Source: JAFAZI01 sp035501255 (GTDB taxonomy: Bacteria; Actinomycetota; Actinomycetes; JAFAQI01). From it: a stretch of 19,742 bases of DNA. Position numbers and translations under genes: made by a program. Positions 1 through 8,027 of the stretch are shown in pieces (position 1 is the first letter of the stretch; each line of letters starts with the position of its first letter). Where the stretch lies: assembly GCA_035501255.1 (NCBI GenBank), contig DATJWM010000077.1:1-19742 (forward strand), read 5' to 3'. The notes under the pieces were generated by a model. The model was given only the letters and a program-made list of their open reading frames with translations, did no database searches and was not told the DNA's origin.

Positions 1-45
1 CGTCTTGCCGACTCCGCCCTTCCCGGTGAACAGCAGGACGCGCAT
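1..45 (-). CDS. ArsA-family ATPase, N-terminal fragment (runs off left edge)
   Basis: Only the first 15 codons are inside the window. They read MRVLLFTGKGGVGKT, a complete deviant Walker A loop (KGGVGKT) of the SIMIBI ATPases. The hydrophobic LLFTGKGG lead-in is typical of ArsA/GET3-type ATPases rather than ParA or MinD. The ATG lies four bases after the stop of the SRPBCC gene, so the two are probably co-transcribed. In M. tuberculosis an ArsA-like gene (Rv2184c) follows the TB16.3 gene in the same order, which supports the family call. The substrate is unknown; actinobacterial members are not shown to pump arsenite. A ParA-like protein cannot be excluded from so short a piece. Confidence 0.75.
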   Translation of the reverse strand, partial: MRVLLFTGKGGVGKT

Positions 46-49
46 CGGG

Positions 50-505
50 TCAGATTACGTGTGCACCCGTTCCGGACCCAGACTCAACCCGCTTCTTCAA
101 CCCTTTCAGGGCGGTGTCCATGATCAGTTTTTCGGCCTTGCGCTTGAACACACCGAGCATCGGCACCTTCAGATCCACGGCGAGGCGATAGGTGACCTCG
201 GTTCCGCCGGGAGCGTCGACGAGCTCATACGTGCCCTCCTGAGCCTTCATCGAGCCTCCCTTGACCAAATGCCAGTCAACCCGATCGTCACCACTCCAGG
301 CGTAGGCAAGGGTGTAGGTGTCCTTCAGCACGCCCGCGTCGAGTGTGAACGTGGCCGAGGCGGCCCGGCCGTCCGCGCCGGTCTGCTCGACCACGACGTG
401 CTTGATCGCCGTCGACCACTCGGGGTACGCCTCGAGGTCGGCAATCACCGTCATGACCGCGTGCTTGTCGGCAGCGATCGCGATGCTCGAGCTGGCCTTG
501 TCCAC
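50..505 (-). CDS. SRPBCC/START-fold protein (TB16.3-like polyketide cyclase/dehydrase family)
   Basis: A 151-residue protein, close to the usual ~145 residues of the family. The motifs IADLEAYPEWS, VLKDTYTLAYAW, EGTYELVDAPGGTEVTYRLAVDL and a C-terminal FKRKAEK...LKGLKKRVE helix are laid out as in M. tuberculosis TB16.3 (Rv2185c). This is the helix-grip fold that forms a hydrophobic ligand pocket; the ligand is not known. The chosen start is the GTG at 505, because GAGGAGGT lies five bases upstream. The frame stays open further upstream but without homology. It is preceded by the metallophosphoesterase (41-base gap) and followed by the ArsA-like gene (4-base gap), suggesting one operon. Pairing of START-like proteins with ArsA-type ATPases hints at hydrophobic cargo or membrane-protein handling, which is inference. 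Confidence 0.88.
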   Translation of the reverse strand: MDKASSSIAIAADKHAVMTVIADLEAYPEWSTAIKHVVVEQTGADGRAASATFTLDAGVLKDTYTLAYAWSGDDRVDWHLVKGGSMKAQEGTYELVDAPGGTEVTYRLAVDLKVPMLGVFKRKAEKLIMDTALKGLKKRVESGSGTGAHVI

Positions 506-546
506 TACAGACCTCCTCGTCGCTGGGCACGATAACGCCCGGGCGG

Positions 547-1311
547 CTACCAGGTCAGGACGAACGGGGTACCGCGCCCGCGGAAGTGACCGACGTTCAC
601 GCACTCCGTCCGACCGATCCGCGTTCGGCTCGACAGCGGATTGTGCACGTGACCGAACAGCACGAGATCCGGTGCAGTGTCACGGATCGCGTCCAGGACG
701 GCCACGCTCCCTCGTTCCATTCGCCTGGCCGCGACGTCGTAGAGCAACTCGGGGACGTCGGGCGGAATGTGGCAGCACAACACGTCCACCGACCCCACCG
801 CGGTCACCTTGGCCGCGAATTCCTCGTCGCTGATCTCGAACGGCGTGTGCATCGGCGTCTGCAGGCCGCCACCGACGAACCCGAACGTACGGCCGCCGAT
901 GTCCACCACCTCGCCGTCGAGCACGCTGACTCCGTCCCGCGCGTAGTCAAGCCACAGCGCAGGGATATCGACGTTGCCGTAGGTCATATACGCCGGTGTC
1001 GGCATCGCGGCGAACAGCGCGGCGTACTGTTCGCGCACCGCGCGCTCGATCACTGCCTGGCGGTCCTCGACCTGCGCCCACAGGCCTCGGGAGAACTCGC
1101 GCGCGTCATCGAACCGGCGCTGCGAGCGCAGGCTGATCAGCTCAGTGGCTGCTTCCGGGCCGAACAACTCCGCGAAGATCCCGCCCGCGGCGTCGTCGTA
1201 ATCCAGGAACAACACGAGATCGCCGAGGCAGATCAGCGCGTCGGCCCCATCGCCGGCAAGGGCGAGTGCATCTGCGCGTCCGTGGACGTCTGATACGACG
1301 TGGACTCGCAT
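547..1311 (-). CDS. Metallophosphoesterase (calcineurin-like phosphoesterase)
   Basis: A 254-residue cytosolic protein beginning MRVHVVSDVHG. The binuclear metal signature is complete in order: DVHG near the N terminus, GDLVLF near residue 31, YGNVDIP near residue 117, CCHIPPD, and FGHVHNP near the C terminus. These match the D-x-H, G-D-x-x, G-N-x-D/E, H and G-H-x-H blocks of class III phosphoesterases. The substrate (nucleotide, phosphodiester or protein phosphate) cannot be read from the sequence. It sits 19 bases after the zinc-ribbon gene and upstream of the SRPBCC gene on the same strand. I do not recall a phosphoesterase at this position in M. tuberculosis, so it may be an insertion in the otherwise conserved cluster. 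Confidence 0.88.
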   Translation of the reverse strand: MRVHVVSDVHGRADALALAGDGADALICLGDLVLFLDYDDAAGGIFAELFGPEAATELISLRSQRRFDDAREFSRGLWAQVEDRQAVIERAVREQYAALFAAMPTPAYMTYGNVDIPALWLDYARDGVSVLDGEVVDIGGRTFGFVGGGLQTPMHTPFEISDEEFAAKVTAVGSVDVLCCHIPPDVPELLYDVAARRMERGSVAVLDAIRDTAPDLVLFGHVHNPLSSRTRIGRTECVNVGHFRGRGTPFVLTW

Positions 1312-1330
1312 CCCTGAAGCCTAAAGCGAT

Positions 1331-1840
1331 TTACAGGATTACCCCAGCGACCGCGAGCACCACAACGATGACGACCGCGAACACCACGGAGATCCCGGCT
1401 GAGATCAGCAGACGCTGCGTGTGCGACATGTTTCCGAGGTCGCCGACGACGGGCAGGCGGGCCGAGAGCACCGGCGTCGCACCGGTGAGGAATCCCGCGC
1501 CGCAGGCCGTGCAGCTATCCGAGGACATCGGCACTCGCTCGCCGCAGCGCGGACAGGGCCAGGTCTGTTCGGCACGCGCCGGCGCTCCTGCGGAATCCGC
1601 CACGTCCGGGGTCGCTGCCGGCAGCGTCGCATCCGCGACGGGCGTCGAGGACACGGCGGTGGACGGTGCCACGATGTCCGGCAACGGCGTCTGCCACGAG
1701 GGCGCGGGTGTCACGGTTGCATGCGCAGGAGCACGCCGCGCGGCCGGGGCGTTGACATCGGCGTAGCACAGCGAACACCACTGGGCGTTCGCGGGCAGCA
1801 CCGCTGCGCACGCGCGGCAACGAATCGTGCTCACCCTCAC
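1331..1840 (-). CDS. Double zinc-ribbon protein with C-terminal membrane anchor
   Basis: A 169-residue protein if started at the GTG at 1840; GGAGG lies 11 bases upstream. A second GTG six bases later is possible. The N-terminal ribbon is CRAC...CSLC (residues ~8-27). A ~70-residue Ala/Pro/Thr-rich linker follows, then a second ribbon CPRCGERVP...CTACG. The last ~25 residues form one hydrophobic segment (LLISAGISVVFAVVIVVVLAV), so the protein is probably tail-anchored with both ribbons in the cytoplasm. The frame stays open upstream into the divergent promoter region, but that part looks non-coding. No function is known to me. It leads the metallophosphoesterase, SRPBCC and ArsA-like genes. 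Confidence 0.72.
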   Translation of the reverse strand: MRVSTIRCRACAAVLPANAQWCSLCYADVNAPAARRAPAHATVTPAPSWQTPLPDIVAPSTAVSSTPVADATLPAATPDVADSAGAPARAEQTWPCPRCGERVPMSSDSCTACGAGFLTGATPVLSARLPVVGDLGNMSHTQRLLISAGISVVFAVVIVVVLAVAGVIL

Positions 1841-1911
1841 GTTGTCGGCAGCCTCCGGACAGGACTGAACGGCCCATCCGCACTGCTCCGAATCGCTGCC
1901 CCGTTGCGGGG

Positions 1912-1942
1912 TCGACAACGAAACGGGGGGGCAGACTAGCGT
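1912..1942 (+). promoter_or_regulatory. Candidate promoter of the acyl-CoA ligase gene
   Basis: TCGACA (1912-1917) and TAGCGT (1937-1942) resemble -35 and -10 boxes, though the 19-bp spacer is slightly long. They lie in the only non-coding gap between two divergent genes, and would give a leader of about 43 bases before the Shine-Dalgarno-led GTG at 1992. A small perfect hairpin (CCCCG-TTG-CGGGG, 1899-1911) sits just upstream. Weak evidence. Confidence 0.3.
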
Positions 1943-1991
1943 TGAGCGGCCTGGTGTGTGGCGGATGACCACCGCGGCCGGAGGAGTGGGT

Positions 1992-3791
1992 GTGCGCGAG
2001 TTCGCGGTCGGATCGGACTTCACGATCCCCGACGCGGCCAATCTGACCGACGCCGTGGTGGCGAACGCCGCGGAACACCCAGCCGGCGTCAGTTTCGACC
2101 GCAAGCTCGACGGAGTGTGGCGGCCCGTGACGGCCAAGCAGTTCGCCGAGCAGGTCGAGGCCGTCGCGTCGGGTTTGATCGCCGCGGGTATTCAGGTGGG
2201 CGACCGCGTGTGCGTCATGTCTGCGACCCGGTACGAGTGGACCTTGCTCGACTACGCGATCTGGACCGCCGGCGCGATCACGGTGCCGATCTATGAGACC
2301 TCATCGGCCGAGCAGGTGCAGTGGATCGTGTCGGACTCAGCGGCAGTCGCCGTCTTCGTCGAGACTGCCGAACACCGGTCCATCTACGACGAGGTCAGCG
2401 AATCGCTGCCGGACGTCCGTCACGTGTGGTGCTTGGACAGCGCAGACCTCGAAGCGGTGATCGCCTCGGGTGTGACGGTCGGCGCGCAGGAGATCGAACA
2501 ACGCCGTCGGAGCGTCGCGTCGACCTCCCTCGCCACGATCATCTACACCTCCGGCACGACCGGACGCCCCAAAGGGTGCGAGCTCACTCACGCCAACTTC
2601 CTCTTCGACGCGACGGCGACCAGCGAGGCACTCGGTCCGATCTTCGACGCGAGCCAGTCGACCTTGCTGTTCCTGCCGCTCGCCCATGTGTTCGCCCGAA
2701 TCATTCAGGTCGGTTGCGTCCAGAATCGGGTCCGGATGGGGCATACCGCAGACATCCAGAACCTGATCGACGAGCTCGCCGTACTGAGACCGACGTTCCT
2801 TCTGGCCGTCCCTCGGGTCTTCGAGAAGGTCTACAACAGCGCAAAGCAGCGTGCCCACGCCGACGGCAAGGGCGCCGTGTTCGATCTGGCCGAGAGGGTC
2901 GCCGTCGACTACAGCAAGGCGCTCGACGGCCCGTTCGCACAACGGTTGGCCGTCGAACTGCCGCATCGACTCTTCGACCTGCTCGTCTACCGCAAGCTGC
3001 GCGCCGCCTTGGGGGGTCAGACGATCGGCGCGATCTCCGGCGGTGCGCCGCTCGGTGCACGTCTCGGGCACTTCTTCCGCGGCTGTGGCATCCCGGTCTA
3101 CGAGGGCTACGGGTTGACCGAATCGACCGCAGGCGCAACGGTCAATCGTCCAGGCGCGACGAAGGTCGGAACGGTGGGTCGGCCAATCCCCGGCACGGCG
3201 GTACGGATCGCGGCCGACGGCGAAATCCTCCTCAAGGGCGGGCACGTCTTTCTCGGCTACTACAACAACGACGAGGCCACCGCCGAGGCGCTCCAGGACG
3301 GCTGGTTCCACACCGGTGACATCGGAAACCTCGACGAGGAGGGCTACCTCACGATCACCGGTCGCAAGAAGGAACTGATCGTCACGGCCGGGGGCAAGAA
3401 CGTCGCACCGGCAACCCTCGAGGATCGCCTGCGTGCCCATCCGTTGATCAGCCAGTGCCTCGTCGTGGGCGACCGGCAGCCCTTCATCGCCGCGCTGATC
3501 ACGATCGACGAGGAAGCATTCCCCGCCTGGAAGGTGGCCCACGGCAAACCCGAGTCAGCCACGATCGCTGACCTGGCCGACGACACCGACCTGCGGACAG
3601 ACGTCCAGTTGGCGATCGACGACGCGAACAAGGCGGTGTCCCATGCCGAGGCGATCAAGGAATTCGTGATCCTCCCCGAGGACTGGACGGTCGACAACGG
3701 ACTGCTTACGCCGTCGCTGAAGGTACGCCGGCACGCGGTCGCGAACGACTACGCGAACACCATCGCCGGGTTGTACGAACCCAAGAGCTGA
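1992..3791 (+). CDS. fadD15: Long-chain acyl-CoA/acyl-AMP synthetase, FadD15-like
   Basis: A 599-residue adenylating enzyme (ANL superfamily) that activates fatty acids with ATP and CoA. The P-loop-like A3 motif is IYTSGTTGRPKG; other diagnostic blocks are PLAHVFARI, VPRVFEKVYN, GGAPLGARLGHFF, the A5 motif YEGYGLTEST, HTGDIGN (A7), ITGRKKELIVTAGGKNVAP (A8/A10 region) and a C-terminal LTPSLKVRR. Length and block order match M. tuberculosis FadD15, also beside pimB. The chosen start is GTG at 1992 (VREFAV...): it has GGAGGA six bases upstream and aligns with the MREI start I recall for FadD15. In-frame GTG 1956 and ATG 1965 are less likely. It converges on pimB with only 29 bases between stops. 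It probably feeds acyl-CoA to lipid synthesis or degradation; chain-length preference cannot be read. Confidence 0.93.
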   Translation: MREFAVGSDFTIPDAANLTDAVVANAAEHPAGVSFDRKLDGVWRPVTAKQFAEQVEAVASGLIAAGIQVGDRVCVMSATRYEWTLLDYAIWTAGAITVPIYETSSAEQVQWIVSDSAAVAVFVETAEHRSIYDEVSESLPDVRHVWCLDSADLEAVIASGVTVGAQEIEQRRRSVASTSLATIIYTSGTTGRPKGCELTHANFLFDATATSEALGPIFDASQSTLLFLPLAHVFARIIQVGCVQNRVRMGHTADIQNLIDELAVLRPTFLLAVPRVFEKVYNSAKQRAHADGKGAVFDLAERVAVDYSKALDGPFAQRLAVELPHRLFDLLVYRKLRAALGGQTIGAISGGAPLGARLGHFFRGCGIPVYEGYGLTESTAGATVNRPGATKVGTVGRPIPGTAVRIAADGEILLKGGHVFLGYYNNDEATAEALQDGWFHTGDIGNLDEEGYLTITGRKKELIVTAGGKNVAPATLEDRLRAHPLISQCLVVGDRQPFIAALITIDEEAFPAWKVAHGKPESATIADLADDTDLRTDVQLAIDDANKAVSHAEAIKEFVILPEDWTVDNGLLTPSLKVRRHAVANDYANTIAGLYEPKS

Positions 3792-3820
3792 GCGAGCCCC
3801 GCTCTGCGCTGGTCACAAAC

Positions 3821-4954
3821 CTAGGCGTTCCACCGCAACATCTCGAGGAGCGCACTGACCGTCGCGTCCCAGGACCACTGGGCGCTCACCCACGACCGGC
3901 CGCGCGCGCCAATCGCGGCGGCACCCGCCGGGTCCGCCAGCAGGCCTGCTACCGCGTCCTCGATCTGCTGCACCGATCGCCCGTCGACCAACCGACCGGT
4001 CTCACCGTCGCGGACGGCGTCGACCGATCCACCCGAGCGTCCCGCCACGACCGGGCGCCCGCATGCCGACGCCTCGAGGAAGACGATCCCCAGCCCCTCG
4101 ACGTCGAGCCCCCGCAGCCGTTCCCGGCACGGCATCGCGAAGACATCGCCGGCGCAGAACCACGAGGGCAGCTCGGCGTGGCTGACCGAGCCGCTCATCA
4201 CCACCGAATCGGCGACCCCGCAGCGTTTCGCGAGCCGTTCCAGCCGGTGTCGCGAGGGGCCACCGCCGACCAGGACGAGGGCTGCACCCGGTACCCGTCG
4301 AGAGATCTCCGGCCACGCCCGGATCAGCATGTCCTGGCCCTTGCGGGGCATGAGCCGGGACACGCACACGACGACCGGGCGATCAGCCACGCCCAGGCGG
4401 CGGCGCAGGTCCGGATCCTGCGCATCGGGCCGGAACAGCGTGTCGTCCACCGCCGGCACGAGTCGCTCGAGCTTCCCGTCGTAAGGCGCGATCGCTCGGG
4501 CGAGCCGATCGCGGGTGTAGTCGCCGAGGTAGGTGAGCACGTCAACTCCGGCCGCGATCCGGCGCAGCAACGACCGCGCGCCGGGCAGGCTCGCCCATCC
4601 GACCTCGTGGCCGTGGGTCGTGGCGACCAACCGGCGAGCACCGGCCCGGCGAAGGGCAGGACCGAGCAGCCCCAACGGGGCCGCCGCGCCGAACCAGACG
4701 TCGGTGACCTCCCGGTCCGCCATCAGCTCGATGGCGTGGCGTCGTACGGCTCGAGTCGGCAACAACACCGAGGTGTCGTGGCGGACGACCTCGAACGGTT
4801 GGGCCGCGTCCCACGCCTCGCATCCGCGCCACCGAGAGGTCAGCACGACCACCTGGTCGGTCGGCAACCGCGACACGACACCGTGGACGAACGATTGGAT
4901 CCCTCCGGGCCGCGGCGGGAAGTCATTGGTCACGACCAACAGGCGCGGGCTCAT
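3821..4954 (-). CDS. pimB: GDP-mannose-dependent mannosyltransferase PimB (GT4 family)
   Basis: A 377-residue GT-B glycosyltransferase. The N-terminal Rossmann domain opens LLVVTNDFPPRPGGIQSF, whose GGIQ loop lines the donor phosphate site. THGHEVGW follows near residue 113 and VWFGAAAPLGLL near 87. The C-terminal domain has VSRLMPRKGQD, giving the donor-binding Arg200 and Lys205, then VGGGP and the E-x7-E motif in DVEGLGIVFLEASACG (Glu286/Glu294). Block for block this matches mycobacterial PimB' (Rv2188c), which adds the second mannose to phosphatidylinositol monomannoside at the inner membrane face. The ATG overlaps the stop of the upstream lipoprotein gene as ATGA, so translation is probably coupled. 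PIM synthesis implies a PI-containing actinomycete envelope. Confidence 0.9.
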   Translation of the reverse strand: MSPRLLVVTNDFPPRPGGIQSFVHGVVSRLPTDQVVVLTSRWRGCEAWDAAQPFEVVRHDTSVLLPTRAVRRHAIELMADREVTDVWFGAAAPLGLLGPALRRAGARRLVATTHGHEVGWASLPGARSLLRRIAAGVDVLTYLGDYTRDRLARAIAPYDGKLERLVPAVDDTLFRPDAQDPDLRRRLGVADRPVVVCVSRLMPRKGQDMLIRAWPEISRRVPGAALVLVGGGPSRHRLERLAKRCGVADSVVMSGSVSHAELPSWFCAGDVFAMPCRERLRGLDVEGLGIVFLEASACGRPVVAGRSGGSVDAVRDGETGRLVDGRSVQQIEDAVAGLLADPAGAAAIGARGRSWVSAQWSWDATVSALLEMLRWNA

Positions 4955-5925
4955 CCGGCCAGCTCCGCGCGCATCAACGCGCGCCAGCGCGCCACGAACC
5001 GATCGCGATCCAGGCCGAGGACGGTGTGCAGGGCGTGATCAACGGCCTGCCGATCGGACCGGTCACGGCTACGCCCCACCGCCCGGTAAAAGCGCACCAA
5101 CCGACCCTGACCGAACTGATCGGCGATGGCGACGCAGGCGAGCCACGCTTGCTCGTACGCCACCGCCAGCCGGGCGCTGGCCGGGCGAAAGGCCCGGTTG
5201 GGCGGCAGCCTCGCCGGGATGTTGCCGGTCCTGATCCGGCGGGCGAGCTCGCGCGCCACCGCGGTCGGAGGCAACCCACGACCGAGGAATCCGACGTAGT
5301 CGGCCAATCCCTCGGCGAGCCACTTCGGCGTGTCGCGGCCGGTCGACTCGCTGCTCGCGACATGGGTCAGCTCGTGGGTGATGACCACCTCCCGGCCGAC
5401 CCGGCGCAGGCGGGACCAGGCGCTCGGATTGATGGTGACGCGGTTGGAGTGCGGCGGTCGTCGGGGGGCGGCTGCGTCCAGCTCCGAGGTGGTGATCGCG
5501 GCGAAGTGCCCGAGGTGAGCGACCCCGGTGAGCAGCGCCGCGTCGTGGCGATCCGCGGGGACGACGATGGTTGCCCGCCGCGCCCACGCCGGCCCCCACA
5601 CCGCGGTGACCCGGGGAATGGCGGCTTCGGCGAGGGTCGCCACCTGACGCAACGTCGCCGCCTGCTGCGGCGATCCGAGCACTCGCACCCCGTGCCGCCG
5701 AATGACGGTCACCGATCCGAGGTCGCGAATGCTTGACGGGGTGGCCGCAGGGGTGGTCGGAGCGGCCCTCACCGACGGCCGACCGGCGCCCGGGTCCGGC
5801 GTCGTGGAACGGCTGACGGCGCCTCCCCCGCCGCACGACACCACCACCACGCCGGCGAGGGTCGCCGCCAACGACCCGGCGACGCCCGCTGCGCGCGTCC
5901 GCATCTTTCGGGTCCGGGAGTTCAC
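4951..5925 (-). CDS. Lipoprotein with MA-like gluzincin metallopeptidase domain
   Basis: A 324-residue protein from the GTG at 5925, which overlaps the sepH stop as GTGA. The N terminus is basic (RTRKMRTR), followed by a hydrophobic stretch and the lipobox VVSC (Cys31), then a Gly/Ser/Pro/Thr-rich linker; an exported lipoprotein is expected. The zinc site is HELTH (His184, Glu185, His188), with the third ligand Glu205 in WLAEGLADY. This spacing is typical of peptidase MA-like/gluzincin domains of the M1-like clan. The substrate is unknown. It is sandwiched between sepH and pimB and coupled to both, so a role in cell-envelope protein turnover is plausible but inferred. The internal ATG at 5904 is an alternative start that keeps the signal peptide. 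Confidence 0.82.
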   Translation of the reverse strand: MNSRTRKMRTRAAGVAGSLAATLAGVVVVSCGGGGAVSRSTTPDPGAGRPSVRAAPTTPAATPSSIRDLGSVTVIRRHGVRVLGSPQQAATLRQVATLAEAAIPRVTAVWGPAWARRATIVVPADRHDAALLTGVAHLGHFAAITTSELDAAAPRRPPHSNRVTINPSAWSRLRRVGREVVITHELTHVASSESTGRDTPKWLAEGLADYVGFLGRGLPPTAVARELARRIRTGNIPARLPPNRAFRPASARLAVAYEQAWLACVAIADQFGQGRLVRFYRAVGRSRDRSDRQAVDHALHTVLGLDRDRFVARWRALMRAELAG

Positions 5926-6794
5926 GCTTTGCGGCGGCCCCGCGGCTTGGCGGGTGACTGCACCCCGATGAGTACGTCGTCCCACGACGGCGTGACCGCC
6001 CGCCCGTTGACCCTCTCCACCGGAATCGGTGCGGGACTCGCCTGCTGACGACGCGGGCCCTTCGGTGTCGCGGCCGGGGCCGATCGTGCGGCGGTGCCGC
6101 GTCCCGCGCTCGTGGTGGCTTTCTTCGCACCGCCCTTCTTCGCCGGCTTTCGTGCCGGCGTCTTCTTCGCGGCTGCTTTGCGCGCGCCGCTCGCGCCGTG
6201 TCGACGGTCACCGGCCGGGACCGGCGCACCACCCAGCCTGGTCGCGAGCGCGTTGAGCGAGGTCAGCTCCCGGTTCCCCGGCTCCCAGAGCCACGATGCG
6301 GTCCGGCTGCCGCCGCGCGCGGTGTAGGCGAGCACCACGATCCAGGCGCCGTCGTCGCGCCGCCGCGCCGTCCACCCCACCGAGTCCGCTCGAAGACCCG
6401 CGGTCGCCGCGAGCCGCTTTTCCACCACCTCTCCCAGCGGCAGGGAGGGCTGCGGCTCACGGGATCGGTGAAGCACCGCGGCTCGCGCCTGATCGATGAT
6501 TCGCTCCCGCTCGGAGATCACCGGCCCGGCGTAACGCATCACCCGGGACACCGACACCCGCGCGGCTTGTGCGATCTGTTCGGGGGCGTCACCGGCGCGC
6601 AGCCGCGCCTGGATCTCCTTCGGCGTCAGCTCGCTCTCGCGCCGGTCCTTGTCGGTCTCGAGCTGGCCGCGGATCGCCGAGCGCAAGCGGTTGTCGATGC
6701 GCAGCTGATGCGTGGCGCGAACGGCCTCCTCCGACCCGGCGAGGAGCACGAAGTCACCGTCGTCACTGACCGCAACGACTTCCAACTGGCGCAC
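5922..6794 (-). CDS. sepH: Cell division regulator SepH (DUF3071)
   Basis: A 290-residue protein. The N-terminal conserved domain (VRQLEVVAVSDDGDFVLLA...) leads into a helix-turn-helix region, ELTPKEIQARLRAG...IAQAARVSVSRVMRYAGPVISERE, then a second conserved block (VGWTARRRDDGAWIVVLAY...ASWLWEP). A long Lys/Ala/Pro-rich disordered tail follows, ending in a conserved VTPSWDDVLIGV motif. This architecture is that of SepH, which binds FtsZ and promotes its assembly in Streptomyces and mycobacteria. The start is the GTG at 6794, with GGGAGGT six bases upstream; the open frame before it is leader. It heads a coupled operon with the lipoprotein and pimB. I do not recall sepH next to pimB in mycobacteria, so the linkage here is notable. 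Confidence 0.9.
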   Translation of the reverse strand: MRQLEVVAVSDDGDFVLLAGSEEAVRATHQLRIDNRLRSAIRGQLETDKDRRESELTPKEIQARLRAGDAPEQIAQAARVSVSRVMRYAGPVISERERIIDQARAAVLHRSREPQPSLPLGEVVEKRLAATAGLRADSVGWTARRRDDGAWIVVLAYTARGGSRTASWLWEPGNRELTSLNALATRLGGAPVPAGDRRHGASGARKAAAKKTPARKPAKKGGAKKATTSAGRGTAARSAPAATPKGPRRQQASPAPIPVERVNGRAVTPSWDDVLIGVQSPAKPRGRRKA

Positions 6795-6837
6795 GCGAGA
6801 ACCTCCCGGTTCGGGACCAGGACGTCCCAACGGTTGC

Positions 6838-6867
6838 AGTTTGCCTCGTCCGCCACTGCGGTCACAA
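6838..6867 (-). promoter_or_regulatory. Candidate promoter of the sepH operon
   Basis: On the minus strand TTGTGA (6867-6862) and CAAACT (6843-6838) are separated by 18 bp, resembling a housekeeping sigma promoter. It lies in the 153-base gap between the nlpC stop and the sepH start, and would give a leader of about 37 bases that includes the strong Shine-Dalgarno GGGAGGT. The first -10 base deviates from TANNNT. Confidence 0.4.
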
Positions 6868-6947
6868 GCCCTCGGGCGATCGAAGTCACCGACAGGCCCG
6901 CCGGTGAACCCCCGCCGGCAGGCTCGCAGCAGCCGCTTCGAGTGATC

Positions 6948-8006
6948 TTAGGGGCGGCCCGCACTCGTCGGCGTCATGGACGACAGCGAGCTGATCGACA
7001 CGACCGTGCCCGTGTGCGGCGCCTGGATGATCCGTCCCCCACCGATGTACATCGCGACGTGGTAGGCGGGGTAGCCGTAGAAGACGAGGTCGCCGGGCTC
7101 GAGATCCGACAGGGACACCCGCGGCAACATCGCCTGCTGCCCGGCGGCGCTGTGCGGGAGGCTGACGCCGGCCGCACCCCAGGACCGCATGGTCAGGCCG
7201 GAACAGTCGTAGGAGTTCGGACCGGCACCACCCCATTGGTAGGGCTTGCCCAGCTGCGCGTAGGCGAATGCAATAGCGGCTGCGGCGTTGCCGCTCGCCG
7301 GACCGTTGTACGTCGGCGGGTGGTAGCTGGTCCGCAGCGCAACCTCGTGCCGGGCAGTCGCCGCTTGCCGTGCGGCCAGCGCTTGGCGCTGCGAGGCCTT
7401 CAGCCGCGCCAAAAGGGCGTTCTGCTGGCCCAGCAGGTTGTCGATCTGGCTCTTCTCACTCGACAGCGAGCTCACGGTCTTGCGCTGCGCGGCCACCTGC
7501 GCGTCGTGCACCACTCGCACGCCGGCGACCAGGCGCCGGGCCGCACTTGCGCTCGAGACCATGCTCGCGTCGTACCGGGCGACCGCGTCCAGGCTCCCGG
7601 CTTGATTCAGGTAGGTCTGAGGATCGCCGGAGGTGACCAACGACAAGGTCGGGTTGAGGGCACCATTGCGGTACGCGGCCGCCGCCGCGACGGCCAGTCG
7701 CTTCTGCACCGCAGCCAGCACGCCCTCGTCGCGACGCAACTCGTTGTTGGTCGCCTGCTCCTTCTTGCGCAGAGCGGCCAACTGCGTGTTCGCGCTGTCA
7801 TAGGCCTCGGTGATCCGCTCGGCACGAGCGTTCAGCGCGTTGACCCGAGACTGGACCTGGGCCAGGCTCAGATGGGAGGCGGGCGAGGCCTGACCGACGC
7901 CGCTCACGACAACGGTGGCGCCAACAGCCGCAACGACGGCAACGATCGCCGGCAAGGTGAAGCGACGGGAGCGCACGCGGGCGCTCACTCGGGAAACGCT
8001 CGCCAC
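6948..8006 (-). CDS. Secreted NlpC/P60 peptidoglycan endopeptidase with coiled coil (RipA/RpfA-neighbourhood type)
   Basis: A 352-residue exported cell-wall hydrolase. A basic N terminus and hydrophobic core (LPAIVAVVAAVGATVVVSG) end near ASPAS (~residue 40), a signal peptide. Residues ~45-225 form long Ala/Gln/Leu-rich helices, a coiled coil typical of self-regulating NlpC/P60 enzymes. The catalytic domain (~240-345) has QLGKPYQWGGAGPNSYDCSG with Cys268, YHVAMYIG with His316 and APHTG with His331. These enzymes cut the D-Glu/meso-DAP bond of peptide stems. The start is GTG 8006, eight bases after GGAGAG. The position matches M. tuberculosis Rv2190c. Its leader carries a c-di-AMP riboswitch, so high c-di-AMP is expected to lower expression. 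The last residues are poorly conserved. Confidence 0.93.
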   Translation of the reverse strand: MASVSRVSARVRSRRFTLPAIVAVVAAVGATVVVSGVGQASPASHLSLAQVQSRVNALNARAERITEAYDSANTQLAALRKKEQATNNELRRDEGVLAAVQKRLAVAAAAAYRNGALNPTLSLVTSGDPQTYLNQAGSLDAVARYDASMVSSASAARRLVAGVRVVHDAQVAAQRKTVSSLSSEKSQIDNLLGQQNALLARLKASQRQALAARQAATARHEVALRTSYHPPTYNGPASGNAAAAIAFAYAQLGKPYQWGGAGPNSYDCSGLTMRSWGAAGVSLPHSAAGQQAMLPRVSLSDLEPGDLVFYGYPAYHVAMYIGGGRIIQAPHTGTVVSISSLSSMTPTSAGRP

Positions 8007-8027
8007 AGAGGCGGCTCTCCTTCTTCC

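Noticed and set aside
2337..3542. Minus-strand open frame of about 400 codons inside the acyl-CoA ligase gene
   Set aside because: No recognisable domain, and the sense strand is a clear FadD15-like enzyme; GC-rich third positions leave antisense frames open.
3792..3820. Possible hairpin GAGCG-AGCC-CGCTC between fadD15 and pimB
   Set aside because: Short and imperfect; not enough to call a terminator.
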